Numbered from the stretch's first letter, positions 1-8,617 are shown. The stretch: 57,108 nt of DNA from Candidatus Zixiibacteriota bacterium (GCA_020351995.1 CP070674.1:3455091-3512198); one strand, 5' to 3'. Notes: generated by a model from the sequence alone, not told the origin. Numbers and translations: made by a program.

Positions 1-522
1 AGTGCCGAACTCAAGAAGACGCGGCAAGGATTTGTTAATCAAGGCGGTGGCGGTAATCAATACGATTTCGGAGGCGGGTATGACTTCCTCGGCGGCCTCC
101 GGAGGCAGTTCTCCGTTTTGCGGTTCCACCTCGAGAAAGTAGGCTTTCTTCGCGGCATGGGCGATCTGTTCGTTGAGTGGAAACCTGCCAACAACGGTGA
201 CGGTTTTTCCCGGCAGCATATCGACGACTTCGGTAAGGACATTTCCGCGCCTGCCTTCCGGCTTAATCAACGAGTTGAGCGCGGCGACACCGAGGCTGGC
301 CTCAAGAGGCTCCCAACTTCTCATCCGCCGGGCCAGTTCAGAGGCGCTTATGCCGATCAGGTCGCCCGAAGATTCGATTTCCACTTTGCTTCCGGTCTTG
401 TAGGTATGGGCCATGCCGGTGTAGCGACTTTCCACCACCGTCCAGTGAAGACCGACACAGACCCGTTTAACCGGGTAGTCAAGTTCGCGAACGCTGTTGA
501 GGAGATCTTCGATAAGTTTCAT
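1..522 (-). CDS. DUF4213/DUF364 putative heavy-metal chelation protein (3' part cut by window)
   Basis: An open frame begins with ATG at 522 (MKLIEDLLNSV) and stays open to the window edge, giving 174 residues without a stop, so the gene is partial. The start fits the DUF4213 N-terminal domain (VCVGLHWTVVES about residues 22-33, then SELARRMRSWEPLEASLGVAALNS), and the end (ITATALINKSLPRLLE) resembles the beginning of the DUF364 Rossmann-like domain. Proteins with this pair are annotated as putative heavy-metal chelators, but their substrate is not established. The gene lies 69 bases downstream of the second korB on the same strand and could be the last gene of that operon. Family assignment is from recalled motifs. 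Confidence 0.72.
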   Translation of the reverse strand, partial: MKLIEDLLNSVRELDYPVKRVCVGLHWTVVESRYTGMAHTYKTGSKVEIESSGDLIGISASELARRMRSWEPLEASLGVAALNSLIKPEGRRGNVLTEVVDMLPGKTVTVVGRFPLNEQIAHAAKKAYFLEVEPQNGELPPEAAEEVIPASEIVLITATALINKSLPRLLEFGT

Positions 523-591
523 TAGTATACCGGGTGACTAATTGCTCGCAACGAATTCGCGCCCGGAGTTAGATAACCGGTTGGAGCCAAT

Positions 592-1425
592 CTACTCTAC
601 GAAATGCTGGTCCACCAGCCGGGACCATTCGCGTGTGAATTCCGGTTTTTCCAGGTCATTGAGCTTGCCAATGACGATTTTGTCGCAACTTCTTTTTTCT
701 TCGTCGGAAAGTTTCTCGTAACGGGATCTCGCGATAGAGTTCTTCTTAAACCAGAGCAGGTAATCTTTTCCTTGCTTCAGCTTATTTCTTCGACCATAGC
801 CAACCGGACACGGGGTGAGAATCTCAATAAAGGCGAAACCTTCCTTGTCAATGCCATCTTTTATAGCAAGCATCGTCTCGTGCGGATAGATGGTGGCCCA
901 CTTGGCTACATAGGGAGCACCGGCCCCGATAGCAAGAGCGGAGAGATCGAACGGGCTTTCAATATTGCCGTAGGGTGAAGTGGTCGCGACGCCACCAATG
1001 GGAGTGGTGGGTGAAAGCTGTGAGCCTGTCATGCCGTAATTGTAGTTGTTCACACAGATTACGGTCATATCGATGTTTCTTCTCGCGGCGTGGATGAAAT
1101 GATTGCCACCAATACCGGCTAAGTCCCCGTCGCCTGTGAAGACAATAATTTTAAGTTCTGGTCGGGCAAGTTTGATGCCGGTAGCAAAGGTGATAGCGCG
1201 GCCGTGAGTGGTGTGCAGGCCGTCGGCGTTTATATATCCCGGCAGACGGGACGAGCAGCCGATACCGGAGACAAAGATGGTCTGGTCTATATCCAGTTTG
1301 GCTTTGTCTATGGCCCTCAGGGCACAGCTCAGGACGGTACCGATTCCGCAGGCCTGGCAGAAGATCGAGGGCCACATGTTTTCTTCGAGGTATTTTTCCC
1401 GGATATGTTTGGCTTTCCTGAACAT
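592..1425 (-). CDS. korB: 2-oxoacid:ferredoxin oxidoreductase, beta subunit (second copy)
   Basis: TPP-binding beta subunit of a KorABC-type 2-oxoacid:ferredoxin oxidoreductase, which converts a 2-oxoacid plus CoA to acyl-CoA and CO2 while reducing ferredoxin. The 277 residues contain the Fe-S ligands FCQACGIG (Cys23, Cys26), SGIGCSSR (Cys57) and LTPCPVGYGRR near residue 208, and the TPP motif GDGDLAGIGGN starting near residue 98. The ATG overlaps the stop of the preceding korA by one base (TAATG), indicating translational coupling. It is clearly diverged from the other beta subunit at 3792-4646 (for example YNYGMTGSQLSP against MIYGMTGGQVAP), so the two enzymes probably differ in substrate. 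Assigning 2-oxoglutarate specifically would be inference. Confidence 0.92.
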   Translation of the reverse strand: MFRKAKHIREKYLEENMWPSIFCQACGIGTVLSCALRAIDKAKLDIDQTIFVSGIGCSSRLPGYINADGLHTTHGRAITFATGIKLARPELKIIVFTGDGDLAGIGGNHFIHAARRNIDMTVICVNNYNYGMTGSQLSPTTPIGGVATTSPYGNIESPFDLSALAIGAGAPYVAKWATIYPHETMLAIKDGIDKEGFAFIEILTPCPVGYGRRNKLKQGKDYLLWFKKNSIARSRYEKLSDEEKRSCDKIVIGKLNDLEKPEFTREWSRLVDQHFVE

Positions 1426-2663
1426 TACTTAACCCCTCCCTTGACCAGTTCGACGATATCGTGAGGGACGTGCATTTCACCACCGGTTTTCCACAGGGGG
1501 ATGACTTCGCTCCGGCCCGCCACGGCTTCCCTGACGCCATGGTAGACCTGGCCAAGATTGAGTTCGGGGACAACTATCCTATTGGCTCTTTCGGACAACT
1601 CGGCGACCTCTTTCTCAGGGAAGGGCCAGTTGGTGACCAGTCTGAGATGATCGATCTTGAGGCCATCCTGCCGGAGCATCTTAACGGCGCTGTTCACGGA
1701 TCTGGAGGTGACACCATAGCTTACAATGCCAATGGTGTCTTTGTCGCCATCGGAGTAGTCGCGTTCGACCTGGACTATCCTGTCGCGGTTGTCCCTGATC
1801 TTATCGCATAGGCGCTGGACCAGCCGGTGGTGGTCGACCTGACTATCTGTTGCCGGGTAGCCGGTTTCACTGTGAGTCAGACCGGTGATGTAGGTGTGAT
1901 AACCGGTGCCGAAGATGGCCATTTCCGGGATCTTGGTTGAGTCGACGAGAAACGGTTGGAATTCTTCTTTCGGTTTGGTTGGTTCCCTGCGCCAGGTTAG
2001 TTCTATTTCTTCAAACTCGGGAAGGACGACTTTCTCGCGCATGTGCCCGATGATTCCATCGGTAAGAAGTATGACCGGGATACCGTATGTTTCGGAAAGG
2101 TTGAAAGCCTCGATGGTAAGATCCAGACACTCCTGAACGGTGCTGGGCGAGAGGGCAATTAATTCGTAATCGCCATGACTTCCCCACTTGGCCTGCATGA
2201 TATCTCCCTGGGCTCCCTCGGTGGGCTGACCGGTCGATGGTCCGGAGCGCTGAACGTCGACGATCACGCAGGGGGTTTCGGTCATGGCGGCATAGCCTAT
2301 GTTTTCCTGCATAAGCGAGAACCCCGGACCGCTGGTGGCAGTCATAGATTTGACCCCGGCCCGGGACGCGCCAATGATAGCACCGACGGAGGCGATTTCA
2401 TCCTCCATCTGAATGCACACACCGCCGACGCGCGGCATCAGTTGAGACAGGATTTCGCTGGTTTCAGTTGCCGGTGTTATCGGATAGCCGGCGAAGAAAC
2501 GGCATCCAGCAAGCAGGGCGCCATAGGCGACGGCGGCATCTCCCTGAACGAAGAGGACTTTTCCGCCGAGGATGCGTCTGACCCGGCCGAATTCGTCAGC
2601 GTTGAAAGGTCTTGCCGGTTTGTACCTGGAATCCGTTGTTGGGCTGGTCCGGTGTTTCTTCAT
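1425..2663 (-). CDS. korA: 2-oxoacid:ferredoxin oxidoreductase, alpha subunit (second copy)
   Basis: Alpha subunit of 412 residues. The family signature FFAGYPITPATE is near residues 56-67, followed by IQMEDEIASVGAIIGAS, SGPGFSLMQENIGYA and RSGPSTGQPTEGAQGD, as in 2-oxoglutarate ferredoxin oxidoreductase alpha chains. The C-terminal part (GIVSYGVTSRSVNSAVKMLR, PELNLGQ) matches the transketolase-C-like and CoA-side domains. Compared with the paralogue at 4643-5809 it carries about 20 additional N-terminal residues (MKKHRTSPTTDSRYKPARPF). Its start overlaps the end of the upstream korC by four bases (2660-2663) and its stop touches the start of korB. Substrate is unproven. Confidence 0.93.
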   Translation of the reverse strand: MKKHRTSPTTDSRYKPARPFNADEFGRVRRILGGKVLFVQGDAAVAYGALLAGCRFFAGYPITPATETSEILSQLMPRVGGVCIQMEDEIASVGAIIGASRAGVKSMTATSGPGFSLMQENIGYAAMTETPCVIVDVQRSGPSTGQPTEGAQGDIMQAKWGSHGDYELIALSPSTVQECLDLTIEAFNLSETYGIPVILLTDGIIGHMREKVVLPEFEEIELTWRREPTKPKEEFQPFLVDSTKIPEMAIFGTGYHTYITGLTHSETGYPATDSQVDHHRLVQRLCDKIRDNRDRIVQVERDYSDGDKDTIGIVSYGVTSRSVNSAVKMLRQDGLKIDHLRLVTNWPFPEKEVAELSERANRIVVPELNLGQVYHGVREAVAGRSEVIPLWKTGGEMHVPHDIVELVKGGVK

Positions 2664-3220
2664 TTGTTACCCGCCGTTTTTCCACTCAGGGCTTCCTGGC
2701 CAATTCTGTATCCTTCGGAAAAGGCCTGGAGATTGAGTTCTGCGAATTTCGACGGCACGTTGGATTTGACCGCAGCTGCCAGATTTTCGCGGGTAACGAC
2801 CCGGGTTATCGAGCAGACGCTGCCCAACACGACGACATTAGTGACGATGCTGTTGCCGAGCCGGTCGGCTGTTCTGGCGAATGGCAGGCTGTAAAACGCG
2901 CATCCTTCGGGCGGTTGACCGGCATCGACCAAATCCTGGTCGACGATAATTGTCCCACCGGGCTTTATTTCGTCGGCATACTTATCGTAGCCGGGTTGGG
3001 ACAGGGCGACGAGGCAATCGGCCTGAACCACCATCGGGTAATCTATCTTTTCATTGGAGATTATCACCTCGGATTTGGCCGCACCCCCTCTCGACTCCGG
3101 GCCGTAGGACTGAGACTGAACAGCGTTTTTGCCATCGGCAATAGCCGCCTCACCCATCATGACCCCGGCAAGGACTATTCCCTGACCACCAAAGGCAACG
3201 AATCTCATTTCGGTCTTCAT
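2660..3220 (-). CDS. korC: 2-oxoacid:ferredoxin oxidoreductase, gamma subunit (second copy)
   Basis: Gamma subunit of 186 residues. The N-terminus MRFVAFGGQGIVLAGVMMGEAA has the GGQG motif of the KorC/PorG family, followed by QSQSYGPESRGGAAKSEVIIS and VALSQPGYDKY, the usual second and third conserved blocks. It lies between the first korC (stop at 3253) and the second korA, so the two gamma genes sit next to each other in the middle of the operon. The gene order of the second set is C-A-B, whereas the first set is A-B-C. The ATG at 3220 precedes MKTEMRFV. Confidence 0.92.
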   Translation of the reverse strand: MKTEMRFVAFGGQGIVLAGVMMGEAAIADGKNAVQSQSYGPESRGGAAKSEVIISNEKIDYPMVVQADCLVALSQPGYDKYADEIKPGGTIIVDQDLVDAGQPPEGCAFYSLPFARTADRLGNSIVTNVVVLGSVCSITRVVTRENLAAAVKSNVPSKFAELNLQAFSEGYRIGQEALSGKTAGNK

Positions 3221-3252
3221 TTAGTGCTGTCCTGCTTTCTCGAACCGGGGCC

Positions 3253-3795
3253 TTAGCCCTTTCCCTCCCTGGCAAGTCTGATGCCCTCGCGCATAGCTTC
3301 CAGGTTCATCTTCTCGGTCCCCTTGGGAACACTCTCTGAGATAGCTTTTTCCAGCGCGCTTTCCGATACCGGGCTCAACAGGGTATTCATATAACCAAGG
3401 ATTATCATGTTGGCGACGATTTTGCGGCCAAATTTCTTGAAGGCAATGTCGGTGGCAGGTATCGCGTGCTTCTTGATTTTTTTTGGTTCGAGCTTCTTAT
3501 CGGTGACGACCAGATCACTATCGAGAATGAGGGTTCCCCCCGGTTTAAGTAAAGGGACGAAGGCCTCATAGGCCGGTTGAGTCATGGCGACGAGGACGTC
3601 GTAGTTGGTGGGTTCGAGTTCGTATATCTCTTCGTTAGCAATAACCACGTCGCCGCGACACTCCCCGCCCCTTGATTCACTTCCGTAAGCCTGATTTTGA
3701 ATCGCTTTCTTGCCGTCAAGAACGGCCGATTTGCCTATGATGTAGCTGGAGACAACTATCCCCTGACCACCGAACCCGGCAAACCTGACAATCAC
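3253..3795 (-). CDS. korC: 2-oxoacid:ferredoxin oxidoreductase, gamma subunit (first copy)
   Basis: Gamma subunit of 180 residues starting MIVRFAGFGGQGIVVSSYIIG, followed by IQNQAYGSESRGGECRGDVVI and VAMTQPAYEAF, the conserved KorC blocks. It has a lysine-rich insert (DKKLEPKKIKKHA, about residues 98-110) that the second gamma subunit lacks. The start overlaps the stop of the first korB by four bases (3792-3795). Together with 3792-5809 and the ferredoxin at 5839-6081 it completes a KorDABC set. Confidence 0.92.
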   Translation of the reverse strand: MIVRFAGFGGQGIVVSSYIIGKSAVLDGKKAIQNQAYGSESRGGECRGDVVIANEEIYELEPTNYDVLVAMTQPAYEAFVPLLKPGGTLILDSDLVVTDKKLEPKKIKKHAIPATDIAFKKFGRKIVANMIILGYMNTLLSPVSESALEKAISESVPKGTEKMNLEAMREGIRLAREGKG

Positions 3796-4646
3796 GCCGC
3801 ACCCCCCATTTCCTTTTTGAGCTTATCCACCTGTTCCCTGGTGATGCGATGCAGCTCTGAGACGTACTCCGGACGTTCCTTATCGCACAGCTTGCCGATC
3901 ACTATTCTGTCTTTGAGTTCTTCCTCGGACATGCCGTTAGCTTTTTCAACGCGGAGGGCCTGTTCCTTAAACTGCTTGAGAAAATCAATGCCGGTTCTCA
4001 GACCGATCCGTCGGCCGTAATTTTCCGGACACTGAGACATGATTTCAATAAAACTGAATCCTTTTCTCTTGATGGCGTTTTGCATCGATTCCAGAAGTGG
4101 AAATACATGGTAGGTGGTCCAGCGGGCGACATAGCTAGCTCCGGCCGCGACCACGAGGTCGGCCACGCGGAAGGGCGGTTCGACGTTGCTATGCGGGGTG
4201 GTTGTAGTTACGACTCCGGCCGGCGTTGTTGGAGCCACCTGACCGCCGGTCATACCATAAATCATATTGTTCACCATAAAAACCGAAAGATCGATGTTGC
4301 GGCGGGCGGCATGGATAAGGTGATTACCGCCGATGCCAGCCACGTCGCCGTCGCCAGCAATGACTACCACGGTCAGGTCGGGCCGGAGGATCTTAACCCC
4401 GGTCGCGAAGGCGATCGGTCGTCCATGGGTGGTGTGAAGAGTATCGGCCCTGAAATACGGGCTGGGTATCCACGAGGAGCAGCCGATACCGGAGACGCAA
4501 ACCATTTCGGCTGAATCCAGACCGAGGCCCTCAACGGCGTTGGTGAAGGCGTTCAAGACCGTTCCACAACCGCACCCAGAGCAAAAACGGTGAGGCATGA
4601 TTTCTTCGCGAACGAAGTCCATCAGCCGATGTCTTGGTTCGCTCAT
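3792..4646 (-). CDS. korB: 2-oxoacid:ferredoxin oxidoreductase, beta subunit (first copy)
   Basis: TPP-binding beta subunit of 284 residues. Fe-S ligands are visible as RFCSGCGCG (Cys22, Cys25, Cys27) and SGIGCSSW (Cys56), with a later Cys in MSQCPENYGRR. The TPP motif AGDGDVAGIGGN begins near residue 97 and HAARRNIDLSVFMVNN follows, as expected for KorB. Start and stop both overlap the neighbouring genes by four bases, so korA-korB-korC are translationally coupled. The Cys-rich N-terminus differs from the second copy (CSGCGC against CQAC). Confidence 0.93.
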   Translation of the reverse strand: MSEPRHRLMDFVREEIMPHRFCSGCGCGTVLNAFTNAVEGLGLDSAEMVCVSGIGCSSWIPSPYFRADTLHTTHGRPIAFATGVKILRPDLTVVVIAGDGDVAGIGGNHLIHAARRNIDLSVFMVNNMIYGMTGGQVAPTTPAGVVTTTTPHSNVEPPFRVADLVVAAGASYVARWTTYHVFPLLESMQNAIKRKGFSFIEIMSQCPENYGRRIGLRTGIDFLKQFKEQALRVEKANGMSEEELKDRIVIGKLCDKERPEYVSELHRITREQVDKLKKEMGGAA

Positions 4647-5809
4647 GAGACCGCCTCCATAATCACCTGGTGTATCTCATCGACGGTATGCGGCACGCCG
4701 CCGATCTTGGGCACGGCGATGACCTTACAGTCGACGAATCTTTCGATTTCTCTCGACATCTGGCCCAGATTCATTTCCGGAACCAGGATGAGGTCGAGAT
4801 CCCTGCTGAATTCCGCGACCTGCTTGCGTGCGAAGGGCCAGATCGATATCAGCCTCAGAAAGTCAATGTTTTTGCCTTCAGCTCGAGCCGCCTTGACGGC
4901 CCCGCGGGCAGGTCTCGCGGAGGCTCCGTATGAAATCACGCCCACCCGTGACTTTCCGTTGGCAACAGTATCTGTTTCGATCCTGACAATATCTTCGCGA
5001 CCGCTGTCTATCTTTTTATATATGCGTCGTATCAGTTCATCGTGTACGTGGGGCGTGGTGACATCGCGCATACCATTTGCCAGATGAGTGGAGCCGGTCA
5101 CGTGCACATTGCTACCTTCACCGTAATGAATCATGCCCGGTATCAGCTCTTGCCCGCCGAAAATCTCTTCGGCACGTTCGGCTCTTTTTCTCGATGTGTG
5201 CCGTACCGACGAGAGTTCCGGCATGACGACGCTCTCGCGGATGTGCCCGATCTCTCCATCCATGAGCAGAATCACAGGGGTACGATAGGTATCAGCGAGG
5301 TCGAAGCAATCCTGCATGAGATCAAAGCATTCCTGGGCGGAGTTCGGGGCCAGAGCTATAATATTGTGGTCGCCATGGGTACCCCATCGAGCCTGCAGCA
5401 TATCCCCCTGGGCGGGTTTGGTGGCCTGGCCGGTAGAAGGCCCGGAGCGCTGGACGTTGACAATGACACAGGGCGTTTCGGTCATGATGGCGTATCCGAT
5501 ATTCTCCTGCATGAGTGAGAAGCCCGGGCCGCTGGTGGCGGTCATAGACCGGGCCCCGGTCCAGGCGGCACCGACGATAGCGGCCATACTGGCCAGTTCG
5601 TCTTCCATCTGGATACATATCCCTCCGGCTTTGGGTAATTCTTCGGCGATTAGCTCGGCCACTTCGCTGGCCGGGGTAATGGGATAGCCGGCGAAGAAAT
5701 CGCAGCCGGCATAGATGGCGCCGTACGCGCAGGCTTCATCACCGAGCAGAAAATAGGTCTTTCCCCCATGGTGGTTGATGTAGCGTTTCTTGTTATCATC
5801 GAGAGCCAT
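4643..5809 (-). CDS. korA: 2-oxoacid:ferredoxin oxidoreductase, alpha subunit (first copy)
   Basis: Alpha subunit of 388 residues with FFAGYPITPASE (residues 38-49), IQMEDELASMAAIVGAA, SGPGFSLMQENIGYA (about 93-107) and RSGPSTGQATKPAQGD. The C-terminal half includes GVISYGASARPARGAVKAA and VPEMNLGQMSREIE. It follows the small ferredoxin gene by 29 bases and overlaps korB by four. This is the more canonical of the two alpha chains in the window because it lacks the N-terminal extension of the second copy. The enzyme probably uses 2-oxoglutarate or a branched 2-oxoacid. Family membership is clear, specificity is not. Confidence 0.93.
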   Translation of the reverse strand: MALDDNKKRYINHHGGKTYFLLGDEACAYGAIYAGCDFFAGYPITPASEVAELIAEELPKAGGICIQMEDELASMAAIVGAAWTGARSMTATSGPGFSLMQENIGYAIMTETPCVIVNVQRSGPSTGQATKPAQGDMLQARWGTHGDHNIIALAPNSAQECFDLMQDCFDLADTYRTPVILLMDGEIGHIRESVVMPELSSVRHTSRKRAERAEEIFGGQELIPGMIHYGEGSNVHVTGSTHLANGMRDVTTPHVHDELIRRIYKKIDSGREDIVRIETDTVANGKSRVGVISYGASARPARGAVKAARAEGKNIDFLRLISIWPFARKQVAEFSRDLDLILVPEMNLGQMSREIERFVDCKVIAVPKIGGVPHTVDEIHQVIMEAVS

Positions 5810-5838
5810 GCTTTAATCCCATCCGCGCCTTCTGAACC

Positions 5839-6081
5839 TTACTCATTAGTGATAATAATGGCAAACTCGGGACACAGGAGCTCACACAGGCGACATCCGA
5901 CGCACAGATCCTCATCGGTTACGACCGGCAGGTAATATCCTTTCCGGTTGAGCTTATCGGATTTCTCAAAGACTTTCAAAGGGCAGAATTCGATACAGAT
6001 TTCACAGCCCTTACAGAGATTTTCAGTAATTTCTATCAGTTTGCGGCCTCTTCGATGTCGTTCAAGCAAACTCGTATACAC
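5839..6081 (-). CDS. korD: 2x[4Fe-4S] ferredoxin-type delta subunit of the Kor operon
   Basis: A protein of about 80 residues with two CxxCxxCxxxCP motifs: CKGCEICIEFCP and CVGCRLCELLCP, the pattern of bacterial 2[4Fe-4S] ferredoxins and KorD subunits. It is the first gene of the minus-strand operon and the only ferredoxin for two Kor sets, so it may serve both. The open frame starts at a GTG (6081) that has no obvious Shine-Dalgarno sequence. The family core begins around residue 16 (IEITENLCKGC), so the true start could be at an internal rare codon. The core assignment is secure, the start is not. Confidence 0.88.
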   Translation of the reverse strand: MYTSLLERHRRGRKLIEITENLCKGCEICIEFCPLKVFEKSDKLNRKGYYLPVVTDEDLCVGCRLCELLCPEFAIIITNE

Positions 6082-6183
6082 TTGGGAAACGCTACCATAT
6101 TTTCAGTTGTACTGGATTATGCTTACCGGTCCAGACATTGAAAGCCGTTCTTCCGTGTATCGCAACGATGCTTAGAATATCGC

Positions 6184-6198
6184 ATTTATTCAATAAAT
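6184..6198. promoter_or_regulatory. Perfect 15-base palindrome, possible operator
   Basis: The sequence ATTTATTCAATAAAT is an exact inverted repeat with a single central base. It sits about 100 bases from the kor start and about 180 bases from the acyl-CoA dehydrogenase promoter. Its size and symmetry suit a dimeric regulator such as a TetR- or GntR-type repressor, but AT-rich palindromes also occur by chance and no regulator gene is adjacent. Confidence 0.3.
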
Positions 6199-6366
6199 AG
6201 CGGACTAATTCGGCCGGGGGGAAGCCCTGACCCTGCCCATGTCCGTTTTGTCTAAGGCGTAAGTATAAGAAATTGGCCGGAAATATCCAAGCGACTTTTT
6301 TCTACGGCAAAAGAGGGTCGGTACACGCCGAAAACGGGACGGGAACGCTCGCACCGGAGATAGCGT

Positions 6367-6395
6367 TTGACTTTCAGAGACCAGAGTAGTATGCT
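6367..6395 (+). promoter_or_regulatory. Housekeeping-type promoter of the acyl-CoA dehydrogenase gene
   Basis: TTGACT (6367-6372) is separated by exactly 17 bases from TATGCT (6390-6395), matching the -35 consensus at five of six and the -10 consensus at four of six positions. Transcription would start near 6402, leaving a leader of about 42 bases before the ATG at 6444, which has a consensus AGGAGG at 6434-6439. Confidence 0.6.
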
Positions 6396-6443
6396 TTCTC
6401 GTTGAGGAAGTTAGAAAGACGAATATTGTCCCCAGGAGGCACA

Positions 6444-7589
6444 ATGGCTGATAATATGGCACAAAGGCAGCAACAGATTCGCGAAGAGGTAAGGGAATTC
6501 GCCGAACGGGAAATCCTGCCGATTTGCCGGGACCTGGACCGCCGAGATGAGGAATTTCCCTTTGAATATTACCGCAAATTAGCGGGAGCCGGCTACGCAG
6601 GTTACTCCATGCCCAAAGAATATGGCGGGGGTGGCTACTCCAATCTTGAGTTTATCACTCTGATTGAAGAGTTGACCTACTATGACCCTCCGACGGGACT
6701 GATGACCGCGATCCCGGAACTGGCCACCTATCCAATTTTTGCTTTCGGCACCGAGGAGCAGAAGAAGAAATACGTACCCGGGTGTGCCTCGGGCGAGATT
6801 ATTCCATCGTTTGTCCTGACCGAACGCAACGCCGGCTCAGACGCGGCCAATCAGCAGACTCTGGCGATAATCGAAGACGATCACTTTGTTATTAATGGTG
6901 AGAAGATCTTCATAATGCACGGAGATGTGTGCGACCTGGCCGTGCTGTTCGGCCGCATCGGGAGCAAAGACGATAAGCGGCCACGGGTTTCGGCGATTAT
7001 TGTCGAGACCGACACACCGGGCTGGAGCGCGCGTACGCTGAAAAACAAGATGGGTATGCGATTGGCCACCACCGGTATCATCACTCTGAAAGATGTCCGG
7101 GTACCCCTAGAAAACCAGCTGGGCGATACCGGCAAGGGATTCAGGATCGCCATGAACACGCTTGACGGTGCTCGTATTGGAGTAGCGGCACAGGCGGTTG
7201 GGATCTCGCGCCGGGCAATAGATGAATCGGTCAAGTTCTACAATTCACGTGTTGCCGCCGGCGAATCATCGGCGAAACTTCAGGAGATACAACACACCAT
7301 CGGAGAGATGGCGACTCAAACGGAGGCCGCGCGGCTGATGGCTTACCGGGCCGCTCAACGACAGGACGGCGGGGAGTCGTACACGGTTGAAGCGGCACAG
7401 GCGAAGATGTTCACGACCGAAGTGGCCAAGTTCTGTGTGGATCGGGCAGTACGGATTCATTCCGGTCAAGGTGTCCTGGGGGAGTTCTCGGTAGTCGAGC
7501 AGTTGTACCGTGACCAGCGGATCACGGAAATCTACGAGGGGACAAACGAAGTTCAGCGGCTGGTTATCGCCAACAGTTTTCTGCGGTAG
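6444..7589 (+). CDS. Acyl-CoA dehydrogenase
   Basis: FAD-dependent acyl-CoA dehydrogenase of 381 residues, the usual family length. It introduces the alpha-beta double bond of an acyl-CoA and passes electrons to ETF. Visible features are LTERNAGSDAANQQT (substrate/FAD loop), GEKIFIMHG, the FAD-side block NTLDGARIGVAAQAVGISRRA, and the C-terminal EIYEGTNEVQRLVIA in which the Glu of YEGT aligns with the catalytic base of the short-chain/medium-chain group. The ATG at 6444 was chosen because AGGAGG lies at 6434-6439; the frame is open 14 codons further upstream but that start has no ribosome-binding site. No ETF genes are adjacent. It diverges from the kor operon, which would consume or produce acyl-CoA, so joint use in organic or amino acid catabolism is plausible. 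Confidence 0.93.
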   Translation: MADNMAQRQQQIREEVREFAEREILPICRDLDRRDEEFPFEYYRKLAGAGYAGYSMPKEYGGGGYSNLEFITLIEELTYYDPPTGLMTAIPELATYPIFAFGTEEQKKKYVPGCASGEIIPSFVLTERNAGSDAANQQTLAIIEDDHFVINGEKIFIMHGDVCDLAVLFGRIGSKDDKRPRVSAIIVETDTPGWSARTLKNKMGMRLATTGIITLKDVRVPLENQLGDTGKGFRIAMNTLDGARIGVAAQAVGISRRAIDESVKFYNSRVAAGESSAKLQEIQHTIGEMATQTEAARLMAYRAAQRQDGGESYTVEAAQAKMFTTEVAKFCVDRAVRIHSGQGVLGEFSVVEQLYRDQRITEIYEGTNEVQRLVIANSFLR

Positions 7590-7729
7590 GGCCTGATTAT
7601 TAGGTTGAGGAAGTTATGCCCGACCGATAGGCAAGTTTAACCCTCCCGTCTTCTGGCAATGCCCTGGCCCGGTGTCCTTTATGTGTCCAGCTTAAGCGGT
7701 AACGGCGCAGACAGCCAAAACCATTACTT

Positions 7730-8584
7730 ATGAGAATTACTTTCTTAGGCACAGGCGCAGCGACTTCATACCCCTTAATATTTTGCCGATGCGAAGTCTG
7801 CGAGGAGGCCCGCAAAAACGGTGGAAAGGATTTCAGGAAAAGGTCGTCGCTGCTTATCAATCAGGATTTGCTGATCGATCTTGGTCCCGACATAATGTCG
7901 GCCTGCTTTATGCACGGGGTGTCCATGGCAGGTGTGAGATACTGTCTTCAGACTCATCCGCACTCGGACCATTTTGACGCATCCCATTTTGGCACCCGGA
8001 TTCCGGAATACGCAGGCGAGAATATTCCCATACTCCAATTGTACGCCTCAAAGGCCACTCTCGATAAAATGACAGAGATGTTGAGGGTTGAAGGGTTCGT
8101 TGATGACATTCTTGATCCCAGGGAGCAAGAACGACTGAATCTTGCTGTTCATCCGGTAACAGCTCTCCAGTCATTCAGAGCAGGCCAATATCAAATATCT
8201 GCTTTCTCGACAAACCACGACAAGGATATTGGCTCCCTCCTATACGCTGTCACGGAAGCCGATCGCGCGATATTCTATGGGACAGACACGAATGTCATTC
8301 CAGAAGAGACATGGCAGGGCTTTCACGAAAAGAAACTGGCATTCGATATCGTGGTTCTTGATCATACCTATGGTCCTGATATTAATGGGAGCGGGCATTT
8401 GAACGCCAGCCAATTCGTCGAGCATGTTGAGAGAATGCGGAACGAAGATTTACTGAAAAAGAACGCCCGCATATTGGCGACACACATTTCACATGAAGGA
8501 AACCCGGCACATTCTGATCTAGAAAGTTACAGCAAGAAATTTGGCTATGAGATCGCATACGATGGTCTGGTAATAGAGCTGTAA
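7730..8584 (+). CDS. PhnP-like MBL-fold metallo-hydrolase
   Basis: A cytoplasmic metallo-beta-lactamase-fold protein of 284 residues. The N-terminus MRITFLGTGAATSYP leads into a Cys cluster (FCRCEVCEEARK, Cys19, Cys21, Cys24) like the structural zinc site of PhnP-type phosphodiesterases. The metal motif HPHSDH is at residues 76-81, FYGTDTN provides the bridging Asp, and ATHISHEGN near residue 247 supplies later His ligands. PhnP-like enzymes hydrolyse cyclic phosphodiesters, but no phosphonate genes are present, so the substrate here is unknown. No convincing Shine-Dalgarno precedes the ATG. The methyltransferase starts 33 bases downstream and may be co-transcribed. Confidence 0.82.
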   Translation: MRITFLGTGAATSYPLIFCRCEVCEEARKNGGKDFRKRSSLLINQDLLIDLGPDIMSACFMHGVSMAGVRYCLQTHPHSDHFDASHFGTRIPEYAGENIPILQLYASKATLDKMTEMLRVEGFVDDILDPREQERLNLAVHPVTALQSFRAGQYQISAFSTNHDKDIGSLLYAVTEADRAIFYGTDTNVIPEETWQGFHEKKLAFDIVVLDHTYGPDINGSGHLNASQFVEHVERMRNEDLLKKNARILATHISHEGNPAHSDLESYSKKFGYEIAYDGLVIEL

Positions 8585-8617
8585 TCAGCACGTTGCGAAG
8601 CACCAGAGGAGGTGAGT

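Larger units (their letters stand above)
6082..6443. promoter_or_regulatory. Divergent intergenic region between the kor operon and acyl-CoA dehydrogenase
   Basis: This 362-base non-coding stretch separates two divergent transcription units. It contains a 7-1-7 palindrome at 6184-6198, a good plus-strand promoter at 6367-6395, and on the minus strand a CATAAT hexamer around 6120 whose -35 partner is poor. I see no open frame here with coding character. Confidence 0.5.

Noticed and set aside
2175-2894. 239-codon plus-strand open frame
   Set aside because: It spans the antisense of korA and korC, both confirmed by conserved blocks.
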